From Anoxynatronum buryatiense (GTDB lineage: Bacteria; Bacillota; Clostridia; Peptostreptococcales; Tindalliaceae), in the NCBI RefSeq assembly GCF_900182905.1, contig NZ_FXUF01000001.1:310001-374000 (forward strand): 64,000 bases of DNA. The letters run 5' to 3'. The translations under genes and the position numbers were made by a program. Each line of letters begins with the position of its first letter. Within the stretch, counting starts at the first letter, position 1. The notes below the pieces were generated by a model that was not told the DNA's origin, did no database searches, and worked only from the letters and a program-made list of their open reading frames with translations. This document shows, piece by piece, positions 18,590 through 26,250 of this stretch.

Positions 18590-19300
18590 TTATTTGAAAT
18601 GGGGAATAGCCATTTTTCTTCTTCTTTCCATCATCTTCAGTTCCCGATCCATGTAGTGGTAGATCAAACTTCCTTCAAGAAGCAGCTCCTTCACAAATGT
18701 ATCCGCAAATGCATTTACCAGCTGCTTTTTAAAAGGAGTCGCCATTGGGCTATAGGTGTAGACATAAGCGCATATTTTTCCTGCATCTTCTTCATATCTA
18801 CCTTCTCTGCAATCTTCAAAATCAACCCCGAAAACGGTGTCAGTCCATAAAAAATTTCGCAGATTGACATCAGCCATGATCATTCTCTTACCCTCAAGCT
18901 CCTTCGTTATCTGATAGAACCTTTCCAGCCAGCCAGTCAACAATCCTATTATTTCCATTGTAGACTCTGGCAGATGATCACCCTCTGTCCATTTGCATTC
19001 CTGTTTTTCAAATGCCTCACAGAGAGTAATTCCGTCGATGTATTCCATCAGCAAATAGCTGCCTTGCTGCTCATAAACAGCAGGCACTTCAAGTCCCTGC
19101 CGATGCAGTGCCGTTATCATTTCCATTTCCTTCACAAGGCGTTTATGATCTTGATAGGCCTTCAAGACATATTGTTGAGGCGTCCCATCACTTTTCCTGG
19201 CCTTTATCAGCCACACCTCATTTTTTTTGCTTTTAAATGTTTTGATTCTCTCAAAAACCGCCTCATCATGTTTTTGCCAGAAATGATTGCTCAGTATCAA
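18590..19300 (-). CDS. Kinase-like protein 1 (RIO/WaaP-like fold) under a Moco riboswitch
   Basis: A 236-residue cytosolic protein with a minimal protein-kinase-like fold: Lys47 in VLKAY, acidic residues near 58-60 for the alpha-C contact, hinge region LLMEYIDG (about 83-90), catalytic loop MADVNLRNF (Asp144, Asn149) and the metal site GVDFE (Asp160). The HRD His and the DFG Gly are replaced, as in RIO, APH and LPS-kinase-like families. The substrate is unknown. A paralogue lies at 52954-53742 with the same GVDF block and downstream YxxNP/YSP region. TTG start behind AAGGAG. It is preceded by a Moco riboswitch and a second leader RNA, so a role in Mo/W cofactor metabolism is inferred. Confidence 0.7.
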   Translation of the reverse strand: MILSNHFWQKHDEAVFERIKTFKSKKNEVWLIKARKSDGTPQQYVLKAYQDHKRLVKEMEMITALHRQGLEVPAVYEQQGSYLLMEYIDGITLCEAFEKQECKWTEGDHLPESTMEIIGLLTGWLERFYQITKELEGKRMIMADVNLRNFLWTDTVFGVDFEDCREGRYEEDAGKICAYVYTYSPMATPFKKQLVNAFADTFVKELLLEGSLIYHYMDRELKMMERRRKMAIPHFK

Positions 19301-19327
19301 GTCAACACCACTCCTTCAAAACCTAAC

Positions 19328-19482
19328 TAAAAAAAGCCGATCCTGCTTGACAATTCAAGAAATGATCTTGGGGAGACATTCTTTGCGTTGTTGCAGGACC
19401 GGCAAGGAACCTGAGCCGAAGAAGTGTGTGCGACTCCACGGCTAAGGAAGGTCACTGGGTCCAGTTCCGAGTTTTCGCCGGC
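19328..19482 (-). ncRNA. Unassigned structured leader RNA with terminator (candidate riboswitch)
   Basis: Minus strand, between Moco riboswitch 2 and kinase-like gene 1. Mutually compatible helices: P1 GCCGGC (19482-19477) with GCCGGT (19403-19398), P2 GGAAC (19468-19464) with GTTCC (19410-19406), P3 AGCCG (19443-19439) with CGGCT (19418-19414). The 3' arm of P1 is also the 5' arm of a terminator: GCCGGTCCTGC pairs with GCAGGATCGGC (19346-19336) followed by seven T. P1 and terminator exclude each other, as in a transcriptional ON switch. I could not match it to Moco, cobalamin, THF, FMN, M-box, SAM or T-box consensus. Confidence 0.6.
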
Positions 19483-19488
19483 AGAAAG

Positions 19489-19517
19489 AAAAAAAGGTGC
19501 CTAAGAGAAGGCACCTT
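19489..19517 (-). terminator. Terminator of Moco riboswitch 2
   Basis: Minus strand: AAGGTGCC-TTCTCTTA-GGCACCTT stem followed by a T-run, immediately after the Moco aptamer and before the second leader RNA. Confidence 0.88.
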
Positions 19518-19551
19518 GAACACGACAAGAAAATCATCCTGACGTTCGGTT

Positions 19552-19658
19552 CATCTCCTTTCCACAATGGGAGGTGCCAGCGTTTCCACTAATACCCTAC
19601 AGGCCAGTTTCTCATGGGTACGAGATGAGCGTACCGGTAGAGAAAAAGACTCGGAGTT
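19552..19658 (-). ncRNA. Moco/Tuco riboswitch 2 (kinase-like gene 1 leader)
   Basis: Minus strand CTCCGAG (19656-19650), GGGTA, GGAAAC, a slightly changed ACCTCCCA, and GTGGAAAGGAG near the 3' end. The hairpin region between CTCCGAG and GGGTA is present. It is followed by its own terminator and then by another structured RNA. Confidence 0.87.
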
Positions 19659-19675
19659 ATTAAGTTGTCTTAATC

Positions 19676-19704
19676 ATTATAATCTGTTGTGATATTATTG
19701 TCAA
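19676..19704 (-). promoter_or_regulatory. Promoter of Moco riboswitch 2
   Basis: Minus strand TTGACA (19699-19704), 17-nt spacer, TATAAT (19676-19681): a consensus housekeeping promoter ending about 18 bases before the aptamer. Confidence 0.88.
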
Positions 19705-19799
19705 GGTATTTGTTTTCTAATCCAACTGATTAAAATGGATTGTTGTTAATGAAAGTCAAACCATCTATGATATATCCCATAAGCATCACAGCCCTTTAA

Positions 19800-21551
19800 T
19801 TAAATTTTTTCTCTGGCAATATAGTGGGTGTGCAGCAAGTCATGTGCTTTTTCGCCATAAGGTTTCCCTAAATACTCCTCATAAAGTCGAAGCACTTCTT
19901 CATTCTCATGGGATTTTCGCTTTGCCTTTCCCTGATCCTCCCGATAAATTGCCTCCTGGCGTTTTTTAATAATTTCCATGTTACCATGGTGATATGGCTG
20001 GCCTCCTCCGCCAATGCACCCTCCTGGACATGCCATGATCTCAATGGCATGAAAACTGGACTTGCCATCCCTGATATCTTCCAACAACTTTCGAGCATTT
20101 CCCAACTCATGAGCAATTCCAATCCTTAGATCCATGTCACCAATGGTAATCGTTGCCTCCCGAATTCCTTCAAGCCCTCTCAATGCTTTGAATTCAACAT
20201 TTTCAAGTGTATCACCTGTGATCCATTCATAAGCCGTTCTGGCTGCTGCCTCGATGACTCCGCCTGTTGTTCCAAAAATAACTGAAGCACCTGTGCTTTC
20301 ACCCATCATCGAATCAAAAGGTTGATCCTCAAGATTGGCAAAATCTATTCCCGCTTCTTTCATCATTTGGGCAAATTCTCTTGTCGTAATGACGATATCC
20401 ACATTGGAATCTTCCTCTTTTGTAAACTCAGGCCTTTTTGCCTCCGCTTTTTTTGCCAAGCAGGGCATAATGGAAACAACCGTGATGTCGTGAGGATTAA
20501 TTTGTTTTTTCTCTGCATAGTAAGTTTTGGCGATGGCTCCAAACATTACCTGAGGAGATTTACAGGTCGATGGAATATCCAGCATGTCTGGAAACTGATG
20601 TTCAAAAAACTTGACCCAGGCCGGACAACAGCTGGTAAGCATTGGCAGCGTACCCTGATGCTGAATGCGATGAACCAGTTCAGATGCTTCTTCCATGATC
20701 GTTAAATCTGCCGCAAAGTCGGTATCAAAAACCCCATCAAATCCTAGTCTCCTTAGTGCTGCTGCAATTTTTCCCGTCGTTATTTCTCCCGGCGCCATAT
20801 GAAACATTTCACCAATTGCGACGCGAATGGCCGGTGCCACCTGAACTACAACATGGCGATTTTTGTTGTTAAGCTCTCTCCATACTAAATGGGTGTTGTT
20901 CACTTCTGTTAGGGCTGCAGTTGGGCAAACGGCAACGCATTGACCACAAAATGTGCAGGATGTGTCAGCCATGTCCATGTTGAAAGCAGGCCCCACAAAA
21001 GCTCCAAAACCCCGATTTACCGCTGATAAGATGCCACAGGTTTGCACATCGTTGCACATGGTTTCACAACGACGACACATCACACATTTGTTGGGATCTT
21101 TTACCAGCGAGTAGCTGGACTGATCTTTCGGGTAGTCCAATCGTTCACCTTCCCATTTTATTTCTCTTATCCCCAACTCCTGGGCCAGACTCTGCAGTTC
21201 GCACTCCAGATTTTTGGCACAGGTTAGACATTCCTTGGGGTGATTCGATAAAAGCAACTCCACCGACATGCGACGCGCCGTGATAGATCTCAGAGAATCT
21301 GTCGTGATGACCATTCCTTCTGTCACCTTTTCTGAACAGGAAGGTACCAGCGCCGGGCGTCCTGCCACTTCAACCATGCACACCCGACAGGATGAAGACT
21401 GGTTGACAATACCCAACTCACCAAGGTTCATGTGACATAGTGTCGGAATGTGTGCGCCACACTTCTCAGCAGCTTCCAATATCGTCGTTTCTTTCGGCAC
21501 TTGAATGTGACAGCCGTTGATGGTTACATTAATCATATCCACTTGATCCAC
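19800..21551 (-). CDS. hndD: NAD(P)-linked [FeFe] hydrogenase catalytic subunit
   Basis: A 583-residue catalytic subunit that interconverts H2 with protons and electrons. Domain order: plant-type [2Fe-2S] (C39, C55, C58, C72), His/Cys [4Fe-4S] (about 104-117), two [4Fe-4S] ferredoxin clusters (156-209), H-cluster domain with TSCCPAW (306-312), MPCLAKKAE (362-370) and EIMACPGGCIGGGGQP (504-519), then the small C-terminal domain. All canonical catalytic motifs are intact. It closes a four-gene hydrogenase operon of the HndABCD/HydABC type, which may bifurcate between ferredoxin and NAD(P). The exact start (21551, 21542 or 21536) is uncertain. Confidence 0.93.
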   Translation of the reverse strand: MDQVDMINVTINGCHIQVPKETTILEAAEKCGAHIPTLCHMNLGELGIVNQSSSCRVCMVEVAGRPALVPSCSEKVTEGMVITTDSLRSITARRMSVELLLSNHPKECLTCAKNLECELQSLAQELGIREIKWEGERLDYPKDQSSYSLVKDPNKCVMCRRCETMCNDVQTCGILSAVNRGFGAFVGPAFNMDMADTSCTFCGQCVAVCPTAALTEVNNTHLVWRELNNKNRHVVVQVAPAIRVAIGEMFHMAPGEITTGKIAAALRRLGFDGVFDTDFAADLTIMEEASELVHRIQHQGTLPMLTSCCPAWVKFFEHQFPDMLDIPSTCKSPQVMFGAIAKTYYAEKKQINPHDITVVSIMPCLAKKAEAKRPEFTKEEDSNVDIVITTREFAQMMKEAGIDFANLEDQPFDSMMGESTGASVIFGTTGGVIEAAARTAYEWITGDTLENVEFKALRGLEGIREATITIGDMDLRIGIAHELGNARKLLEDIRDGKSSFHAIEIMACPGGCIGGGGQPYHHGNMEIIKKRQEAIYREDQGKAKRKSHENEEVLRLYEEYLGKPYGEKAHDLLHTHYIAREKI

Positions 21552-21557
21552 CTCTTC

Positions 21558-23351
21558 CTAAGGTTTAATAACTGCATCAAATTTACATGCGCGCAAGCAA
21601 GCACCACACGAAATGCAATCTGCCGATCTGATCACGTGCACCTTTTTAACAGCACCTTCGATGCAATTGACTGGACAGGCTCTTACACAAGCTGTGCAGC
21701 CGATGCACTTTTCAGGGTCGATGCTATATTTGACCAAAGCCTTGCACTCACCCGCAGTGCAATGTTTATGCAGTACATGATCTTCATACTCATTTCTGAA
21801 GTAATGAAGCGTGGAGAGCACTGGATTAGGGGCTGTCTGACCCAGCCCACAAAGCGCTGCATCTTTAATCATGGCAGCCAACTCTTCCAGATGAATCAAA
21901 TCATCTTCCGTTCCTTTTCCCTTGGTGATTTTTTCAAGGATTTCAAACATCCTTTTTGTTCCCACGCGACAGGGGGTACATTTTCCACACGATTCATCCT
22001 GTGTGAACTCAAGGTAGAATTTGGCAATATTGACCATACAGGTGGCATCATCCATGACAATCATTCCTCCGGATCCCATCATGGAACCAATGCCTTTTAA
22101 TGACTCGTAATCAATGGGCGTATCCAGATCTGCTTGAGTGATCACACCTCCGGAAGGTCCACCAGTTTGTACCGCTTTAAACCCTTTATTATCAACAATT
22201 CCGCCACCGATATCAAAGATGATTTCTCGCAGGGTTGTTCCCATGGGTACTTCTACCAGCCCCACATTGTTGACGTTACCGGCGAGAGCAAAAACTTTTG
22301 TTCCTTTGGATGTTTCTGTTCCAATACCTTTGAACCACTCCGCTCCATTAAGGATAATGGAAGGGACGTTAGCAAAAGTTTCCACATTATTCACAGTGGT
22401 GGGTTTTCCCAGGTAGCCAGATTCTGATGGGAACGGTGGTTTTTTTGTAGGTTCTCCCCTGGCACCTTCCACAGAATGAATAAGGGCCGTTTCTTCACCA
22501 CAAACAAAGGCGCCGGCTCCCAGCTTGACTTGGATATCAAAATCAAATCCTGAGCTGAAGATGTCTTTTCCAAGGAATCCCATTTCTCTCGCCTGCTCTA
22601 TGGCACTTTGCAGCCGTTTAATGGCAAGGGGGTACTCTGCTCGAATATACACAATGCCCGTGTTCGCACCAGTGGCATACCCTCCGATGGTCATGGCTTC
22701 AATAACCGAGTGAGGATCACCCTCTAAAATGGATCGATCCATAAAGGCCCCCGGGTCACCTTCGTCGGCGTTGCAAATCATATACTTTTCATCACCGGGC
22801 GACTTCAGTGTCAACTCCCATTTAAGTCCAGTTGGAAAGCCACCACCGCCGCGTCCCCGGAGCCCTGCTTCCTTGATGATCCCTGCCACCTCAAGAGGCG
22901 ACAAGTCCATGAGCACTCTTGCCAATGCTTCGTAGCCTCTGAAGGCAATATATTCATTGATATCGTCCGGATTAATCAAGCCACAGTTTCTCAACGCAAT
23001 ACGGTACTGCTTCTTATAGAAGGCCATCTGATCATGTTTGTCCAGTTTTTGATGATCTTCAGGGTCTACGAACAGCAATCGGGAGACCACACGCCCCTTG
23101 ACGATGTGTTCCTGAACAATTTCAGAAGCGTCCTCCTTGCTGACTTTTACATAAAACACATTATCTGGATGTATTTTAACAATAGGACCCTGACCACAAA
23201 ACCCAAAGCAACCTGTTCTGACAACACTAATTTCCTGATCATAATGCGCTTTTTGCAGCTCAATGTTCAACGCTTCGATGATTTCTTCAGATCCGCAAGA
23301 AACGCATCCCGTTCCTCCACAGACCATGACGTGACTTCTTACCCGCTCCAT
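21558..23351 (-). CDS. hndC: Hydrogenase NuoF-like flavoprotein subunit
   Basis: A 597-residue NuoF-type subunit that binds FMN and NAD(P)H. It has an N-terminal thioredoxin-like [2Fe-2S] domain, the FMN loop GLRGRGGGGFPTG, the nucleotide segment GAGAFVCGEETALI, an SLBB domain, the [4Fe-4S] motif ESCGKCTPCR and two C-terminal ferredoxin clusters (CIGCTACVRACP, CISCGACLRAC). It passes electrons between NAD(P) and the catalytic subunit. Start set at the ATG behind GAGGAGGG; the upstream ATG overlaps the ribosome site. Six bases separate it from the catalytic subunit gene. Confidence 0.93.
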   Translation of the reverse strand: MERVRSHVMVCGGTGCVSCGSEEIIEALNIELQKAHYDQEISVVRTGCFGFCGQGPIVKIHPDNVFYVKVSKEDASEIVQEHIVKGRVVSRLLFVDPEDHQKLDKHDQMAFYKKQYRIALRNCGLINPDDINEYIAFRGYEALARVLMDLSPLEVAGIIKEAGLRGRGGGGFPTGLKWELTLKSPGDEKYMICNADEGDPGAFMDRSILEGDPHSVIEAMTIGGYATGANTGIVYIRAEYPLAIKRLQSAIEQAREMGFLGKDIFSSGFDFDIQVKLGAGAFVCGEETALIHSVEGARGEPTKKPPFPSESGYLGKPTTVNNVETFANVPSIILNGAEWFKGIGTETSKGTKVFALAGNVNNVGLVEVPMGTTLREIIFDIGGGIVDNKGFKAVQTGGPSGGVITQADLDTPIDYESLKGIGSMMGSGGMIVMDDATCMVNIAKFYLEFTQDESCGKCTPCRVGTKRMFEILEKITKGKGTEDDLIHLEELAAMIKDAALCGLGQTAPNPVLSTLHYFRNEYEDHVLHKHCTAGECKALVKYSIDPEKCIGCTACVRACPVNCIEGAVKKVHVIRSADCISCGACLRACKFDAVIKP

Positions 23352-23373
23352 CTTAACCCTCCTCATCGACTAA

Positions 23374-23772
23374 TTATGCTTTGTTGAATGTGTTCATCAA
23401 AATTGCATTATCTATAAATTCATTTTTCATAATATGCTTCTGAATAATTTCCTTTGCCCGTTCAGCATCCACCTTGCCATATAGGATGGGCTCTTCACCT
23501 GGTCTGTTAACCTGAACAATTGGTTCAGAGTGACAGTAGCCCAGACACCCCACCTGCACCACCCTGATGTTTTCCAGAGACTGTGCTTCAATTTCGTCCA
23601 ACAATGCCCGCAACGTTTCACGGGCACCAGCAGCAATGCCACAAGTTGCCATACCCACCATCAGCTCAGTGATTGCCTCTGTATGATCAGTGCCTTCCCG
23701 CAAATTCACTTTTTTTTGTGCATTTTCTCTGATCTTGATCAGTTCTTCCAATGATTTAATAGGCATTTTCAT
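23374..23772 (-). CDS. hndB: [2Fe-2S] ferredoxin-like hydrogenase subunit (HndB type)
   Basis: A 132-residue thioredoxin-like [2Fe-2S] protein with Cys ligands in MATCGIAAGA and VGCLGYCHSEP. It corresponds to the small HndB subunit of NADP-reducing hydrogenases. Its start overlaps the end of the NuoE-like gene by 17 bases, which points to translational coupling. Confidence 0.88.
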   Translation of the reverse strand: MKMPIKSLEELIKIRENAQKKVNLREGTDHTEAITELMVGMATCGIAAGARETLRALLDEIEAQSLENIRVVQVGCLGYCHSEPIVQVNRPGEEPILYGKVDAERAKEIIQKHIMKNEFIDNAILMNTFNKA

Positions 23773-24289
23773 TCCCCTTTCTGTATTTTTTTAGTATTTC
23801 TTTAACACCATCCACCGTTACATGCCCAAACACCTGATCATCAAGAAATACGACTGGTGCCAACCCACATGCACCAATGCATCGAACGTCTTTAAGAGTG
23901 AATAGGCCATCTGGTGTTGTTTCACCATTTTGAACACCCAGTTCATTTTTAAATGCGTCGACTATTTTTTCTGCTCCCCTCACGAAACAGGCCGTTCCCA
24001 TGCATACGCTGATTTTATGTTTTCCAACTGGCTTTGTTGTGAAATAGGAATAGAAGCTCACCACTCCAAACACTTTAGCTCCTGGAATATCAAGCTTTCT
24101 GGCTATGAAGAGCTGTACTTCCGGTGGCAGGTAGCCGAACAGTTCCTGTGCTTTGTGCAGCACATGAATCAAAGAACCTTTTTTGTCTTTCAGACTATTG
24201 ATATATGTTTCCAACGTTTCATAATGCTCCTGTGGCAAACTGGCGACCTCCGCTTGATTTTTTGATGTCTGTAAAACTGGCTGTGACAT
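23756..24289 (-). CDS. hndA: Hydrogenase NuoE-like [2Fe-2S] subunit
   Basis: A 177-residue NuoE-type subunit with an N-terminal helical region and a thioredoxin-like domain carrying the [2Fe-2S] ligands in CMGTACFVRG and CIGACGLAPVV. It is the first gene of the hydrogenase operon, preceded by GAAAGGAAGG and by a Moco riboswitch with terminator in the gap to xdhC. A hydrogenase contains no Mo or W, so this control is unusual. Confidence 0.92.
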   Translation of the reverse strand: MSQPVLQTSKNQAEVASLPQEHYETLETYINSLKDKKGSLIHVLHKAQELFGYLPPEVQLFIARKLDIPGAKVFGVVSFYSYFTTKPVGKHKISVCMGTACFVRGAEKIVDAFKNELGVQNGETTPDGLFTLKDVRCIGACGLAPVVFLDDQVFGHVTVDGVKEILKKYRKGNENAY

Positions 24290-24341
24290 TGATACACCTT
24301 CCTTTCAGATTATGCTCTCCAACTATCACTCCTGAATCAAT

Positions 24342-24371
24342 AAAAAAAACTCCCCAATCATCCGAGGAGTC
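24342..24371 (-). terminator. Riboswitch terminator ahead of the hydrogenase operon
   Basis: Minus strand: ACTCCTC and GGGGAGT arms around an eight-base loop, followed by eight T. Between aptamer and terminator (24372-24442) lie further pairings, including AGCAAGGCTTTTTT and CCAGAT/ATCTGG, which may form the alternative structure. Confidence 0.85.
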
Positions 24372-24442
24372 TTCGTTTCCAGATCTGCTATCTGGATACC
24401 TAAAGCCAGGCTGTTTCCATTACAAAAAAGCCTTGCTCTCTA

Positions 24443-24537
24443 CCCCTCCTTTCCACACTGGGAGGCATCGCTGTTTCCGGCGATACCCATCGCCTTTTAA
24501 ACCACTCTTTAAAGGAAGGTTTAAAAGATCGGAGTTG
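24443..24537 (-). ncRNA. Moco/Tuco riboswitch 3 (between xdhC and the hydrogenase genes)
   Basis: Minus strand: CTCCGAT (24534-24528), a long hairpin with TTTTAAACC/GGTTTAAAA arms, GGGTATCGCCGGAAAC, GCCTCCCA and GTGGAAAGGAGG. The 5' end lies only about 9 bases behind the xdhC stop codon, and I see no promoter in the last bases of xdhC. It therefore appears to be an intra-operon switch. Confidence 0.9.
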
Positions 24538-24545
24538 TTATTCAT

Positions 24546-25619
24546 TTAGTTTCTTGATGACTCTGTGACGAACGGTTCAATGAGAACACTCATAATGCCT
24601 CCACAAACCATTCCCATGTCTTCAGCCATTTCTCCGGTTAAATCCAACGTTCTTATGGTCACTTGATGGCTGTCCATGCTGTCTATTGCCCATTGAATCA
24701 CTTGACTCTCACTACAGCCACCGCCAATGCTGCCAGCAATGCTGCCGTCAGGAAATACAATCATTTTTGCGCCAGCCTTTCTTGGGACAGATCCCTTTGT
24801 AGCGATCACCGTCACCACCGCTTTTTTCTCCCCCTGATTCAGTGAGAGTGTTTTAACCACCTGGGGATCATACTCTGTCTGATTGCGGGCAATGGCCTTC
24901 TTTTCCCTCCCTTCCACGATTAACCTGCGGCAGCTCACCAGTTCAGCCGCAATGGATAGTGCAATTTCTTCCGGTGTTACGGCTCCAATATCCAAACCAA
25001 TGGGGGTATGCACCTTCTCAAGCAATTCTTTGGAGTAACCTTCTCTTTCCAGTTCCTCCAGTATTCCCTTTACGCGGCGCTTTGATCCGATCATGCCCAC
25101 ATAGGCTTGTCCTTTGTCAATGACTGCCCGAAGGCATTCCAGGTCATGGCGGTGCCCTCTGGTGACAATGACCACGTAAGTGACTGAAGTTATATCCAGC
25201 CGCTGAAAGCAGGTGGAAAAGCTTTCGCAGATTACCTGCTGCGCCTCAGGGAATCTCTTTTGATTGGCAAAAGAAAGACGATCATCCACCACCGTGACTT
25301 GAAAGCCTGCTTGTGCAGCCATTGTGGTCAATGGTTTTGCAATATGTCCACCACCAAGAATCACCAGTTGAGGTACGGGGAAATACGGTTCAATGATGAT
25401 CGTCTGATGGACCTGATCAACGACTTCCACCATTCTCTGTTCATACGCCCGCTGAATCAATGCATTAAAAGGATCCTCGTCCTTGTCATGCTCTTTGTTC
25501 ACATAACATTTTTTTGTCACCTTCGATGCCTGTTGATCAAGGTTGTTCACCACTGTCAGCATTGCAGCTTCACTGCCTTCATTAAGCGCTTGAAACAGTT
25601 TTTCATAAGCTTCTCTCAA
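24546..25619 (-). CDS. XdhC/CoxI-family molybdoenzyme maturation factor with rearranged domains
   Basis: A protein of about 357 residues. XdhC proteins bind Moco and help insert the sulfurated cofactor into xanthine dehydrogenase-type enzymes. Here the Rossmann domain (LVILGGGHIAKPL, VVDDR, VTRGHRHD, GMIGSKRR, PIGLDIGA) comes first, at about 85-220. The CoxI-type domain (TKGSVPRKAGAKM, SIGGGCSE, GMVCGG) follows at about 265-350, whereas the usual order is the reverse. The N-terminal 80 residues look like a worn first copy (AAMLTVV). Start at TTG behind AAGGAGG, overlapping the phosphatase gene. Confidence 0.82.
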   Translation of the reverse strand: MREAYEKLFQALNEGSEAAMLTVVNNLDQQASKVTKKCYVNKEHDKDEDPFNALIQRAYEQRMVEVVDQVHQTIIIEPYFPVPQLVILGGGHIAKPLTTMAAQAGFQVTVVDDRLSFANQKRFPEAQQVICESFSTCFQRLDITSVTYVVIVTRGHRHDLECLRAVIDKGQAYVGMIGSKRRVKGILEELEREGYSKELLEKVHTPIGLDIGAVTPEEIALSIAAELVSCRRLIVEGREKKAIARNQTEYDPQVVKTLSLNQGEKKAVVTVIATKGSVPRKAGAKMIVFPDGSIAGSIGGGCSESQVIQWAIDSMDSHQVTIRTLDLTGEMAEDMGMVCGGIMSVLIEPFVTESSRN

Positions 25620-26250
25620 GTTGACATCCCTCCTTTCCAGCTTCATTTGCCGGCAGTAGGTTCAGAGCTTCCACCTGCATGACAGCCCCCAATTGCTTGA
25701 TCAGACTGATCTGAGTGTAGCACTGTTGAATCTCAAACAATGACTTCAGTTCCATTCCCAGCAAATGGCTCAGAATTACTCGATTAACGCCGGCATGGGC
25801 AACAATGGCTATGTTTTCACATGTATCTTCCAATATACCATAGAAGGCGGGCAGTACCCGTTTGGCTAAATCAGCAAAGCTCTCACCCTTTGGTGGCCTA
25901 AAAGTATCTATTTCTCGTCCCCGGCGTGTATATGCTTCAGGATCCGTTTTTTTGATCTCTGATAACCTTTTGCCACCCCAGTTTCCCAGATTGATCTCCC
26001 GAAGACTGGCCATCTGAACAACCGGTTTATGGTGGAAACTGGCAATAACAGCTGCTGTTTCAACAGCTCTTATGAGGTCACTGGCATAAATCGCCTGCAG
26101 GGACCGATATTTTAGTGCCAGGGCAGCGGCTTTCGCTTGTTGTTCGCCCTGACTGCTTAGAGATGGATTCTCCCATCCCAGATAAGTGCTTTCCTGATGG
26201 TCAGTTGCAGGTTCAGCATGTCTGATTAAAAACACCATTCGCTCTTTCAT
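25603..26250 (-). CDS. Histidine phosphatase family protein
   Basis: A 215-residue branch-1 histidine phosphatase: phospho-acceptor in LIRHAEP near the N terminus, second catalytic region REINLGNWGG, and the distal His in VAHAGVNR. The family covers phosphoglycerate mutases and small-molecule phosphatases such as alpha-ribazole phosphatase. Its start overlaps the stop of the NTP-transferase gene (ATGA), so the two are translationally coupled within the molybdoenzyme maturation cluster. A cofactor-related phosphate ester is a plausible substrate. Confidence 0.85.
   Translation of the reverse strand: MKERMVFLIRHAEPATDHQESTYLGWENPSLSSQGEQQAKAAALALKYRSLQAIYASDLIRAVETAAVIASFHHKPVVQMASLREINLGNWGGKRLSEIKKTDPEAYTRRGREIDTFRPPKGESFADLAKRVLPAFYGILEDTCENIAIVAHAGVNRVILSHLLGMELKSLFEIQQCYTQISLIKQLGAVMQVEALNLLPANEAGKEGCQLERSL

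Noticed and set aside
19328-19482. Cobalamin riboswitch
   Set aside because: A CAGG..CC..GCC stretch recalls the B12 box and GCCGGTCCTG recalls the btuB leader, but the other conserved core segments are absent and the order is wrong.
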